In this document: one piece after another, positions 44,489-55,186 of the stretch | Layout of the letters: every line of letters begins with the position of its first letter | Numbering within the stretch: position 1 is the first letter of the stretch | NCBI GenBank assembly: GCA_905221605.1 | Contig: CAJNDS010002622.1 | Coordinates: 198,501-262,500, forward strand | DNA: 64,000 nucleotides | Direction: 5' to 3' | Origin: Symbiodinium natans | Taxonomy: Eukaryota > Sar > Dinophyceae > Suessiales > Symbiodiniaceae | The notes under the pieces: generated by a model | Told to the model about the DNA's origin: nothing | The model's input: only the letters and a program-made list of their open reading frames with translations | The model's database searches: none | Position numbers and translations under genes: made by a program

Positions 44489-45007
44489 GCCTCTGCGGGC
44501 CCTGACGTGCCGAAGGCCCGAAAAGGGCCGAGGCTACCCCGAACCCCAGCTTAAACCCTAGCGATTGAAATACTCATTGGCGAAAAAACTAATAGGTTCC
44601 CTGACCTTCAAATGAATAAAGCCTCTACGGCCCCTGACACGCCGAAGGTCCGAACAGGGCCCCGAGAGACCCCAAGAGCCAGCAAAAGGCTTCAAAAGAC
44701 TTCAAAAGGCCCCTCAAAAGAAGGGGGACCCCAGGATGCCCGTACCCGCAATGAAAAATGCGATTTTTTGCACTGAAATCGATGGTTTTGGGCACCCCTT
44801 CATTTTACCCCCGACAGGAAAGCCCCAGGAAGCCCCCAAAAGGCCCCAAGAGCCACCAAAAGGCTTGAGGCCCTTAAAAGGGGAATTCCAGGAGCAGGCA
44901 CAAAGGGTTTCCCTGACCTTCAAATAAATAAGGGCCTCTACGGGCCCTGACACGCCGAAGGCCCGAAAAGGGCCGAGGCTACCCCCAACCCCAGCTTAAA
45001 CCCTAAC
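44489..45007 (+). repeat. GC-rich module repeated two to three times
   Basis: The block from CCTCTGCGGGCCCTGACGTG to CCCAGCTTAAACCCTA (about 75-80 bp) at 44489-44571 recurs nearly intact at 44934-45007 and in shortened form at 44622-44690. The preceding segment TTCCCTGACCTTCAAAT plus AATAA is also duplicated (about 44597 and 44909). The composition is unlike the rest of the region. No ORF of note. Confidence 0.8.
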
Positions 45008-45398
45008 AGCGCAACTTTAAAAACATCAAAGCAAGCATCAGGGCACAAGAACATAAATTGTAAACGCTTGCGCGCGCCGCCTCGGCAGCCGGGCCGGCCC
45101 CGGGACAGGAAAGGAGGAAAGAGGGTTTCGCAAAGGTGGGGGGCCGGGGGGGGTGGGGGGGGGGGGGGGGGCGGGGTGGCGTCAGAGAATTTGGCATGGG
45201 GGAAGGGTTGGGTTAGGGGGAAGGAGGCCCGATCCGGGTCTGCTTGTTCCAGACGCTTCTCGGCAGGAAGCCGAGGCGAATTCCGTAAACCCTAAACCCT
45301 AATAGAGTATAGTTTGGGTGGCCGGGGTGGGTTGACGGGCAACGCGAGCGTGCGGCCCGGGGTGTTTCACACCCGAGCGCGCGCCCTCCCCTGACACA

Positions 45399-45479
45399 CC
45401 CTAAACCCTAAACCCTAAACCCTAAACCCTAAACCCTAAACCCTAAACCCTAAACCCTAAACCCTAAACCCTAAACCCT
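45399..45479 (-). repeat. Telomere-like (CCCTAAA)n array
   Basis: Eleven near-perfect units, ending about 16 bases before the candidate exon at 45496. Confidence 0.95.
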
Positions 45480-45495
45480 TCACCTGGCTTGGCAG

Positions 45496-46426
45496 GTGCA
45501 ACTCTCCGCACACCTGGACCACAACCTGCTGCATCAGAGCAAGCCGCTTGTTCTTTGCGGGGCTATGGCTGTATGGGGGCCTTCAGGGTGTAGGGTTTCC
45601 GTAGGGTTTAGGGTTTCTAGGGGGTTTTGAGGGTTCAGGGTTTCTAGAGGGGGTTTAGGGTTTAGGGTTTAGGGGTTTTGCACCACGGGCCACGGCGTGC
45701 TAGCCGTACGTGGCAGCTTTTTCTTCGGCCAGCCCGAATGGAGAGACAAAGGTTTAGGGTGTAGTTGTCAAGATGGGTTTCCTAACTCTTCTTAGGGGCT
45801 TTTGGTAAGGGACACAAAGCCCCTCAATAACAATGAATATTGTGGTCTTTTGGGCCAGGCTTCGAAGACTTGATAGGCTCACTTCCATCCAAAATCTACA
45901 CGGGCTTGTCAGATTATTATCGCGCTAGGGCCTTCTCACTGTAGTTTATTCAGGCAAGTGCAACAAAGGCCTTCCCAAACTCCGAGGGGTGGCGGACATT
46001 GTAGGTCAGGCTTGGATATGGGTATTTGCAACAAGTAGGGGGGCGGGGGGATACCCTGAGTATACCCCTCAAATAGTGCAATCCTCATGATAGGAACCCC
46101 GCAGGGTACCCCTATTTTCGGAAGCCCCCATATTGAAGTAGGGTTTTATCTTCTTGTACCCTTACAAGGACACCCAAGATATACACTCACCAATATTCAC
46201 AAGGAACCCTCAATACACTCACCAAGAACAGCAGTATAAAACCTGTTTCATATGGTTCAGTAAGAACTTTTATGGTTCCCTAAACCCTAAACCCCAAACC
46301 CTAAACCCTAAAGATATCAGCCGGGGGGTTCATGAGGGGCTTTGCTGCACAAGAGACCGGCGTCCAGCTTGGGAGTTCGTTGCCTCTGTGCGCCAAACCT
46401 TCGATTCAAGCACCGCACAAAGCCCT
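45496..46426 (+). CDS. Unassigned gene, two to three exons
   Basis: The exon from 45496 follows GGCAG and reads VQLSAHLDHNLLHQSKPLVL and on; a GT donor is possible after GCT near 45573. The exon at 45673-45751 follows TTTAG at the end of a telomere-like run and reads GFCTTGHGVLAVRGSFFFGQ then PEWRDK, ending at GT. A third segment, about 46337-46426 after ATGAG, is open in the matching phase. No family recognised. A further open stretch at about 46475-46555 ends at GTATGT. Confidence 0.45.
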
Positions 46427-46578
46427 CAAACCCCTAAACCCTAAACCCTAAACCCTAAACCCTAAACCCGAAACCCAAGGTGGCGTCCTCCGTAAGCTCA
46501 TCGCCACTAGCTCGTCCACCCGGACCCGAAGGTGCAGCAGCTTTCAGGCACTGAGAAGTGTGGGGTATGTGGGCTATT

Positions 46579-46656
46579 AGGGTTTTAGGGTTTAGGGTTT
46601 AGGGTTTTAGGGTTTAGGGTTTAGGGTTTTAGGGTTTAGGGTTTAGGGTTTAGGGT
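46579..46656 (+). repeat. Telomere-like (TTTAGGG)n array
   Basis: About ten units, several as TTTTAGGG (8-base) variants. A short CCCTAAA array lies at 46437-46468. Confidence 0.95.
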
Positions 46657-47560
46657 ATGTGGGTTCGGGGTTTCTACTGCAGCCTTAGTATGGGCTTTAC
46701 CTGAGTGTTGTTGGGATTCAGAATGTAAGAGAAAGCAATCGGGAGTCTTTTCATGCGGCGGAGGTGACCCCGCGTGACTCTGTGTTCGAGGTATGCTTGC
46801 CTCTAGGGCGAAAGCCTTATTCGAGCCCGGTTTAGGGTTTCCCTTCAGAATCCTAGGGGTTGGGGCTTGGAGCTCGGGAAGAGGGTCCGACACGACCCCC
46901 AAAAGTGGACCACCAATTTCGAGATCTCATTTCGAAGCCCCTGCTGATCAATGTGGCAGAATGGTTCCTTGGCAGCTTCCCTGGGTGTTGGGACTAGGAA
47001 GGCTTCAGTGTGTCTCAACTGAGGCGGTATGGCCAGATTTCGCGCTCCAGTAGCCGCACATTTGGATACTGAGCGGAGCTCTTCGTTTCACAGTGAGACG
47101 CACCGTCAATCTTTCCCAAATTCCTTGACAGTCAGTCCCTCACATCACCTGTCATTCCGGGCTTGCGCTCATGGAGTCTTAAGCGCGCTCCACTGAGCTT
47201 CAGGATGAGCAAAAGGGTGCCTTCGCGCAGCTCCGGGTTTGAGGCTTTGTGTTGAGGAATTCCCATCAGTTCTTAGACTTTTGGGAATTCAGAAGCCAAG
47301 TGCTGCGCCCCACAAAGATCCCGAACGAGCCGCTCCGGCGCCCTTTGATTTTGTTCGTGCTTTTAAAGCACACTATCAGCACCATCATCAACCTCCAAGG
47401 GGGGAGGTCTTCGAAAAAACGCCCCGCAGTTATGAATGGAACAGTGCCTGCGGCTGCTTGCGTGCGCGACAGCGCGCCAGGTCGAGTTGAACGTGCAACC
47501 TCGAACTTGCCACATGGTTCGCATGCAACTTTGGGCATTGAAGGCATGCGCGACCAGTGA

Positions 47561-48226
47561 TCAAGATTCTGCAAGCTGCGCAGGCACCAATTGCTTAGAG
47601 ACATTTCCTGCATTGAAGACTTTCGCATTTCGCAGCAATGTGCTCCGGACGAACGGCCCCCCACTCCGAACCCTCTCCCTGGCTAAGGTATAAGCAAAGA
47701 CCCCCGAATGCAAAACCTTGAGACTTTGTCTAGAGGCCGGCACGGCCCTTGGCCTTTTAATGAGGAGCGGGGGTCTATATGAGTCTGGAACGGAGATGAA
47801 CGGAGGTTGCTGGGGACGCTCGCAAAATCCCTCTGGTTGCAGGTGGGAAGTAGTACAATATTGGCATTGTGCAGAGTTGAGCTGTTGAAGTTTCGTCTGG
47901 GTTTGCCGGAACACAAGCCCTCGAAACATACACCGAAATGAACGTGGGGTCCACGGATTTGTCTCGCATATGCGTTCATGACCAACATGATACAGCCAAT
48001 AGCTCGTCCCCAGGGCAGTGGTAAAAAGGTTGTGGTGTCTGAGCAGCGGGGCGAGGATTTGTCCGCACAGGTGCGACGACGCGCGCGAAAATGCGGATTT
48101 CTTTGTTGACGCCGCTGACTCGTTCATGCAACTGACCTTCGTTGAGGCGCATGCCGTTGACACCGTGAAGGTCACTCCCTGAAGTTGACCTGACACCGCG
48201 AAGGTCGCTCCCTGAAGTTGACCCAT
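47561..48226 (-). CDS. Unrecognised 221-codon ORF
   Basis: Minus-strand frame from an ATG (48224-48226) to a stop at 47561. The stretch 46.7-48.4 kb is free of telomere-like repeats. Near its N-terminus a short motif is repeated (QLQGATFAVS and QLQGVTFTVS), reflecting a tandem duplication of about 32 bp in the DNA at about 48158-48225. The composition is Ser/Thr/Cys-rich and I see no conserved domain. A + strand frame at 47249-47560 overlaps it in part. It may not be a real gene. Confidence 0.2.
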   Translation of the reverse strand: MGQLQGATFAVSGQLQGVTFTVSTACASTKVSCMNESAASTKKSAFSRASSHLCGQILAPLLRHHNLFTTALGTSYWLYHVGHERICETNPWTPRSFRCMFRGLVFRQTQTKLQQLNSAQCQYCTTSHLQPEGFCERPQQPPFISVPDSYRPPLLIKRPRAVPASRQSLKVLHSGVFAYTLARERVRSGGPFVRSTLLRNAKVFNAGNVSKQLVPAQLAES

Positions 48227-48417
48227 GCAGCTGTCTCATCTTGTCTCCACTGACGCGCGTTGACGCCTTGCTTTCTTAGACTCCGTTGAACAAAGCGTGC
48301 TCGCGTCACGCGTCGGCGGCCAAAGAGGGCGCCTTCGGATCTTCGCGTCTTCGCGTCTTAAGTCCAAAAAGATGGCGTCCACTGTCCACGGCGGTGGCAT
48401 TCAAGGTTTTGAGGATC

Positions 48418-48473
48418 CCTAAACCCTAAACCCTAAACCCTAAACCCTAAACCCTAAACCCTAAACCCTAAAT
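48418..48473 (-). repeat. Telomere-like (CCCTAAA)n array
   Basis: Eight CCCTAAA units; the last perfect heptamer array before the simple-repeat region. Confidence 0.95.
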
Positions 48474-49555
48474 CCGATCCGGGAATTGTGAGCGAGGCCA
48501 GGTCCCTTCCGTACCGTTAGGTCCCGAATGCACTGAGAGAATGGGTTCCCCCTACGCCCCCCAGCTATACTACCCGCGCCCCCCCCCCTTGGATCCCCTT
48601 GGTTCCCCCCAGTTTGGGGATACCCTAAACCCTAAACCCTAAACCCCAAACCCTTGTAGTGGGAGGGTAGTAGTAAGGGAACCCATGATGAGAGCAGCGG
48701 CACGCCGACTCAGAGTCTTGCGGGTTGCGAGCTGTGCCTGGAGGTGACGATCCCGGCGCCCCCCCCAAAATTTGATGCGGTAGTGCCTAAGATTTCCCGG
48801 CGTCCTTTGCGAAAGATCCTTACAGAATTTAGATGTCTAGGTGGTCCAGGCACATGAGCTGGAGTGCTATCACGCAACGTGTTGGCAGTTTCACCGGCTA
48901 CTTTGAGGCTGTGCATGGCGGTGTTGTTTCCTATCGCCTAAGCCCGGCCCAGAAACTCTAGGCACCCTCGTAGAGTGTTCTTTCTGCCAAGTTTTGTTTG
49001 TCTTCCCGAGACTTCAGAGCAAGAGTCCCTTGGGAGGTTTGTTCGGTTTAGGCTTTCAGGCCTTACGTAGGGTTTGGGACATAGGGGGGGAATTTGGCGA
49101 GGCAGAGGTTGCAGAATCAGAGGAAGGAAGGTTTCTGCGCGTGCCTACCGTGCCACAGCCCCGTTGGGCAACGATTACTCTGAGATGAATTTCCGGCCAA
49201 ATACGCCTTGATTCGGCGAGTGCGTAGTGGAAAGGCTTCGCCTGTGCTTTGGTGCCTCCGATTTTCCGCATGTAGCGTTGAGCCCTAAACCTCTACGAGA
49301 ACCCAACCCCCCCCCAAGAACCACTCAAAGTGGTGACTTACGAGGTGAAGAGGCACTGCGAAGCGAACATGACAGGCCGAATCTCGCTTTCGCCGAAACG
49401 AGACACATTGCTGCTGTAGCCGAGCTAAGAGGCACCCCCGAAAAAGCGCATGCTGTTTTAAATCAGAAACATCCTAGTGTACATTAACGGGGCTGTACAG
49501 GCTGCCGTGCTGATACATCCTTCCAGGTTGGGTTCCTAGAGTAGTGGCAGTAGCA
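48474..49555. other. No gene recognised
   Basis: Only short frames without motifs. A small CCCTAAA block lies near 48624-48652. Confidence 0.4.
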
Positions 49556-49614
49556 ACAATGTAGTAGTAGCAGTAGCAGTAGCAGTAGCAGCAGTAGCAG
49601 TAGCAGTAGCAGTT

Positions 49615-49657
<43 letters not shown>

Positions 49658-49684
49658 AAGAAAACAGAAGTAGTAGTAGTAGTC

Positions 49685-49760
<76 letters not shown>
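49556..49760. repeat. (TAG)n / (CAGTAG)n trinucleotide tract
   Basis: About 200 bases of TAG repeats, with CAG-interrupted units at the left side. Long open frames here are an artefact of the repeat. Confidence 0.97.
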
Positions 49761-49785
49761 GTGGTGGTGACACGCTCTCAACTGA

Positions 49786-50590
49786 TCATGGTGTTTTCTG
49801 CTGTTTCTTTACTTTTTCTCTTGTTTTCTCCTTTTTTTCTGCGTTCGAGGGGTTGGGGGGGTTGGGGGGTTGGGGGGGTGGGGGGGTGGGGGTGGGGGGG
49901 GGAGGGGTTAATTACTGTGCACACAGGACCACGCTGTCTACTGTTTTTCCTCCTTTTTTTCTGCGTTTGAGGGGTTGGGGGGGGTGGGGGGGGGGGTTAA
50001 TTACGTGCTGTGCTTTGTGCACACATGACCACGCTGTCTACTGTTTTTCCTCTGTTCTTCTTTTGGCGTTTGAGGGGTTGGGGCGGGTGGGGGGGGAGGG
50101 GTTAATTCGTGCTGTGCTTTGTGCACACAGGACCACGCTGTCTACTGTTTTTCCTCCTTTTTTTCTGCGTTTGAGGGGTTTGGGGGGGAGGTGGGGTTAA
50201 TTACGTGCTGTGCTTTGTGCACACATGACCACGCGCTGTCTACTGTTTTTCCTCTGTTCTTTTCTTGTTTTGAGCTGTTTCTTTACTTTTTCTCTTGTGT
50301 TCTCCTTTTTTTGGCGTTTGAGGGGTTAGGGGTTGGGGTTGGGGGGGGGGGGGGGGGGGGGGGCGGCGGGGGGGGGAGGGGTAATTACGTGCTGTGCTTT
50401 GTGCACACAGGACCACGCTGTCTACTGTTTTTCCTCCTTTTTTTCTGCCTTTGAGGGGTTGGGGGGGGGGGGGGTTAATTACATGCTGTGCTTTGTGCAC
50501 ACATGACCACGCTGTCTACTGTTTGTCTTTTTTTTGTTTTGAGCAGTTTCTGTAATTTGCCTTTTGTTTTTTTCCTTTTTTTTGGCGTTT
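49786..50590 (+). repeat. Minisatellite, about 100-bp unit, six to eight copies
   Basis: Each unit carries GTGCTGTGCTTTGTGCACAC, then GACCACGCTGTCTACTGTTT, a T/C-rich stretch, GCGTTTGAGGGGTTGGGG and a G-run of variable length, then GGTTAATTACG. Units start roughly at 49912, 50005, 50105, 50205, 50390 and 50480. The G-runs (up to about 23 G at 50340-50362) could form quadruplexes. Confidence 0.9.
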
Positions 50591-50634
50591 GACCCTCAAA
50601 CCCAAAACCACAGAGAGTCAAGTACAGTGCCTGC

Positions 50635-51110
50635 AGCAAACCCAAAAATCCTGGGCCCTTCAAACCCTAACCCTAAACCCTCCACCAGGCCCAAAAATCC
50701 TCTACTCTTTTCCTCTAAACCCAACAGCCTGAAGCATGTCCAAAAGTCGTCTGCCCTTGAACCCCAAACCCTAAACCCTCCAGTGTATTTCCAAAAGGTC
50801 TCTGCCCTGAAGCCCCAAACCCTAAAGCCTCCAGGGTCAGCCCAAAAGGTCTCTACCCTTAAACCCTCAACCCCAAATCCCAAAAAAGCCCAAAAGATCT
50901 CTACCCTGAAGCCCCAAACCCTAAACCCTCCACTGTGAGCCCAAAAGGTCTTGCCCTTAAACCCTAAACCCCAAATCCCACAAAAAAGCCCAAAAGATCT
51001 GTACCCTGAAACCCCAAACCCCATATCTCCAGTGCAAGCCCAAAAGGTTTCTACCCTGAAGCCCGAAACCCCAAATCTCCAGTGCAAGCCCAAAAGCTTT
51101 CTGCCCCTAA
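50635..51110 (-). repeat. Minisatellite of about 60 bp containing a CCCTAAA core
   Basis: Roughly eight units of the form GCCCAAAAGGTCTCTACCCT, then GAAGCCCCAAACCCTAAACC and CTCCAGTG. The minus strand is open for 165 codons with repeats of the type GFRVWGFRVETFWA, a by-product of the tandem structure. Confidence 0.9.
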
Positions 51111-51117
51111 CACCCGT

Positions 51118-51431
51118 CGTCGTAGCAGTAGCAGTAGCAGTAGCAGTAGCAGTAGCAGTAGCAGTAGCAGTAGCAGTAGCAGTAGCAGTAGCAGTAGCAG
51201 TAGCAGTAGCAGTAGCAGTAGCAGTAGCAGTAGCAGTAGCAGTAGCAGTAGCAGTAGCAGTAGCAGTAGCAGTAGCAGTAGCAGTAGCAGTAGCAGTAGT
51301 AGTAGCTAGTAGCAGTAGCAGTAGAAGGAGCAGTAGCAGTAGCAGTAGCAGTAGCGTTAGCAGTGCAGTTGAGCAGTAGCAGTAGCAGTAGCAGTAGCAG
51401 TAGTAGTAGTAGTAGTAGAGTCGTAGTAGTA

Positions 51432-51500
<69 letters not shown>

Positions 51501-51631
51501 CAGTAGTAGTAGTAGTCGCAGTAGTAGCAGTAGCAGTAGTAGCAGTAGTAGTAGGAGTAGGAGTAGTAGGAGTAGGAGTAGGAGTAGGAATAGGAGTAGG
51601 AGTAGGAGTAGGAGTAGGAGTAGGAGTAGTA

Positions 51632-51662
<31 letters not shown>

Positions 51663-51697
51663 CAGTAGTAGTAGTAGTTGCAGTAGTAGGAGAAGTA

Positions 51698-51740
<43 letters not shown>

Positions 51741-51765
51741 GAGTAGGAGTAGGAGTAGGAGTTGT
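51118..51765. repeat. (AGTAGC)n, (TAG)n and (GAGTAG)n tracts
   Basis: A long, near-perfect AGTAGC hexamer tract (about 51123-51300) is followed by TAG, CAGTAG and GAGTAG variants. Confidence 0.97.
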
Positions 51766-51769
51766 AGTA

Positions 51770-51849
<80 letters not shown>

Positions 51850-52057
51850 CGTTGTGGGGTTGTTGTTGGTTGTGTTGTTGTTGTTGTTGTGGTTGTTGTG
51901 TTGTTTTGTGTTTTTGTTGTTGTTGGTGGTGTTGTTGTTGTTGTTGTGTTGTTGTTGTTGTTGTTGGTTGTTGTTGTTGTTATTGTTCTTGTTCTTGTTC
52001 TTGTTCTGGTTGTTGTTAGTCTTGTTGTTGTTCTTGTTCTTGTTCTTGTTCTTGTTC

Positions 52058-52130
<73 letters not shown>

Positions 52131-52147
52131 CGTTGTCGTTGTCGTGG

Positions 52148-52197
<50 letters not shown>

Positions 52198-52198
52198 G
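51766..52198. repeat. (GTT)n trinucleotide tract
   Basis: About 430 bases of GTT/TTG repeats, with TTC interruptions at 51985-52060 and a motif GTTGTTAGTCTTGTTG that recurs downstream of element 2 near 61675. Confidence 0.97.
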
Positions 52199-53311
52199 AA
52201 GCACTACCAGCTCAAGCCGCCCGCGCATGGTAGCTGTCGAACCGGCCAAGGCCCCGAACTTCATCTCTTTAACAGCTTTCGGGGCCCACCTAACATCTCA
52301 AGGCTTTCTAGCTCTTGCCAGCTGATGGTCACTTTGAGGCTTTAGCCTCTTGCAATTGAGATTCAGCCGCAGACAGCATATCCACGAGCTGGCCCGGTCC
52401 CAATTCCGGGGGGAGACATAGACCGTCTTAGATTGCATCTATCACTCCCAAGTGTGAGGGTTCTCGTCTTTCCGCAGGACGAGGGGAGTCTGATCGTGCC
52501 TCGGCACTTCAGGCAAAACAAGCGGATGGCAGAGGGATAATTTTGAGGCTTTTACAATGGATGACGGGTTTTTCTATGCGCTGGTTCACAAAGCAGAGCA
52601 ATGGTGTTCTTAGTTCATGCAGATCTTACCGCGGCTTGACAACAATCAACAGTGTTTTATTTCAGTGGCATGTCTACAGATGCTGTCCGACGAAGCGGTC
52701 CTACTAACGGGAGCCTCGAGCCCCAGCCAAGTTGACGGAGACAAGCCTGAGTCCCTGCTGCGCTAGCGGCAGATCTCTATACGGCCCTTCATCATTGCCT
52801 CTGGTACTCGGAAGCTGAAGTCGGACGGCACTGGCCAATGCGTATTTGCAAATCTGGTATTGTTCACAGTTCAGGCGAGAAAGTCTTCTGATGTTTCATC
52901 ACCAGCTTTGAGGATGCCGCGCAGCAGTTTCTAGTTTGAGGGGAAGCCATTTACCCAACGTGTCTCAATGTATTCTACCCCAAGCCTTCAGTACTGAGCT
53001 AGGTGGGCTGGCGCGGCCAGCGCTTGGCGCGGCTGCAGACCTAGGGGAGAAGGTCGTGACGGCCCGCTTGCTCCAGGAGAAGCTCTTGAGTGGTTACGCA
53101 GTCCAAAAGAACTCCGCTGGGACACTCAGTGCAAGGGTATTAGCCCCGAAAGCTATGCTCGCACGCTTTTACACAACGCTCTCCTCGGCTTGTTTCTTCG
53201 CTGCGCTTGTGCTCTCAACGTCACACCAACCCACCTTGAACCCAACACCCTACACACTTTCACTTGCACATCTTCCAATCAATGCTGGTGAGAAGGCCAA
53301 CATTTCAGCCA

Positions 53312-53482
53312 AGTAGTCCCGTTCGTCGGGTCAGGCTCATGCAGTGCCTAGTAGTCCCGCTCGTCGGGTAAGGCAGCAAGATGTAACTTTCATTTCTTTG
53401 CTTGGTCAAGACAGCCTAGAAGTCCCGTCCGTCGGGTGAGGCAGTGCTGTGGCCTAGTAGTCCCGTTCGTCGGGTAAGGCGC
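53312..53482 (+). repeat. Four dispersed hairpin repeats (CCCG-loop-CGGG)
   Basis: TAGTCCCGTTCGTCGGGTMAGGC-like units begin near 53314, 53349, 53416 and 53455. The stem CCCG/CGGG is constant, while the loop reads TTCGT, CTCGT, TCCGT and TTCGT. Confidence 0.85.
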
Positions 53483-53670
53483 TGAAGAATGATGCTAGCT
53501 GGTTGCCAGTTGTTATTTCAGTTTCTTTTAACTTACACTGCAGTGGCAGCGGCCTTAGCAAGAACATCTCTGGAAAAGGCGTTCTCCATGAGAAGCCTAA
53601 GTTTCACCAGCTCAGCGCTTTCACGCCACCCTCCGCTAGCAGAAGCGGCCTGAGCCATAATTCTCCTCGA

Positions 53671-54360
53671 GTGAGGTCGCCTCCTGGCAAGCAATCCACT
53701 CTAGTGAGTTCTCTCCTGAAGGATTGCAATGTCCCTGTGCGAACTTTAGCCTATGCAACTACTTAGCAGGGTTTCACAGCTCAGACTTTTCCGCTTCATT
53801 TCGCTCGTTGTAGGCTGTGGTTGAGTAGCTGCCGCTCAAGCCATAAGCACCACTCTGGAGCTACTGCTTTTCCTTACATGCACGCTTCGTCGCTCATATC
53901 TGCTGCATCAGCAGAGCCTGAGCGCGGGAGAATTTTGTCTAGTAGCAGCAGCCCATAGTCTTAAGCGCTAGCTCTTCTTCTCAACTGACCGAGCTTTTAA
54001 GTCGGGGATAACCCCTCCGGAACTGTGAATAATACTTTGATTGATTGCTCTGCTTTTTGAACAACTGCACTGCTCTACTCATGGGTTTTGGGTTTCAGGT
54101 CGTGTTTCCTTGTCGGTTCGTACAGTGCAAGGTGCAGTTTTTGCCTGCTGTACACGGACTTGGTCAAAAAATCGTGTGAGGTCCCCCCTCCTGGTTAAAG
54201 TCCGCCGTGTTGCAGCTAGTTTGTGCAGAGTGCAGTTTTGCCTGCTGTGCACGGGCCGGGTCACCATTGTACAGTTGATGAAAATTGACATCGTGCTTGT
54301 GAAACCGCGTGAGGTCTCCTCCTAGTCCACTGACCTCCGTGTTGCAGCTAGTCTAGCCCA
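53671..54360 (+). repeat. Diverged direct repeats
   Basis: GTGAGGTCnCCTCCT occurs near 53673, 54177 and 54309. CCGTGTTGCAGCTAGT occurs at about 54207 and 54340. GTGCAGTTTTTGCCTGCTGT and GTGCAGTTTTGCCTGCTGTG occur at about 54131 and 54231. Confidence 0.75.
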
Positions 54361-54562
54361 GCTTTTGGCGACAGCTGCCGGGCAAGACAGTCAACAAAAG
54401 CGCTTTTCTTGTCCTGCTATTTGCATTCGTTTGCTAGAGGCTTTACCCTACACACAGCGCTCAAGTTGACTTAGAATTAACCGTCATTTCAAGTCATTCT
54501 ACCCCTCGATGCCCGCCAAGGTGTGGGACATGACCCGCACATGCGTCCGAAATGAAATGAAA

Positions 54563-55083
<521 letters not shown>

Positions 55084-55086
55084 TCT

Positions 55087-55136
55087 TAGCATCCAAATGT
55101 CCGGACGCCGAAACTCAGGCTCTGTTCCAAGCTGAG
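55087..55136 (+). repeat. Element 2 repeat A1
   Basis: 50-bp left terminal repeat starting TAGCATCCAAATGTCCGGAC; identical copy at 61216-61265. Confidence 0.95.
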
Positions 55137-55186
55137 AGGTAGTGTAGTTCACTTTGAATGCCATGGGCCGGTGAATCTTGCCCAAG

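Larger units (their letters stand above)
52199..54562. other. Unassigned sequence between trinucleotide tracts
   Basis: No recognisable gene. Holds the hairpin repeats at 53312-53482 and a set of diverged direct repeats at about 53670-54360 (see separate entries). Frames at 52937-53316 and 53503-53766 lack motifs. Confidence 0.4.

Noticed and set aside
3179-48473. True chromosome end
   Set aside because: TTTAGGG arrays are short, occur in both orientations and alternate with exons of conserved genes, so they are interstitial.
50596-51093. 165-codon minus-strand frame with FRVWGFRVETFW repeats
   Set aside because: It is the translation of the 60-bp minisatellite.
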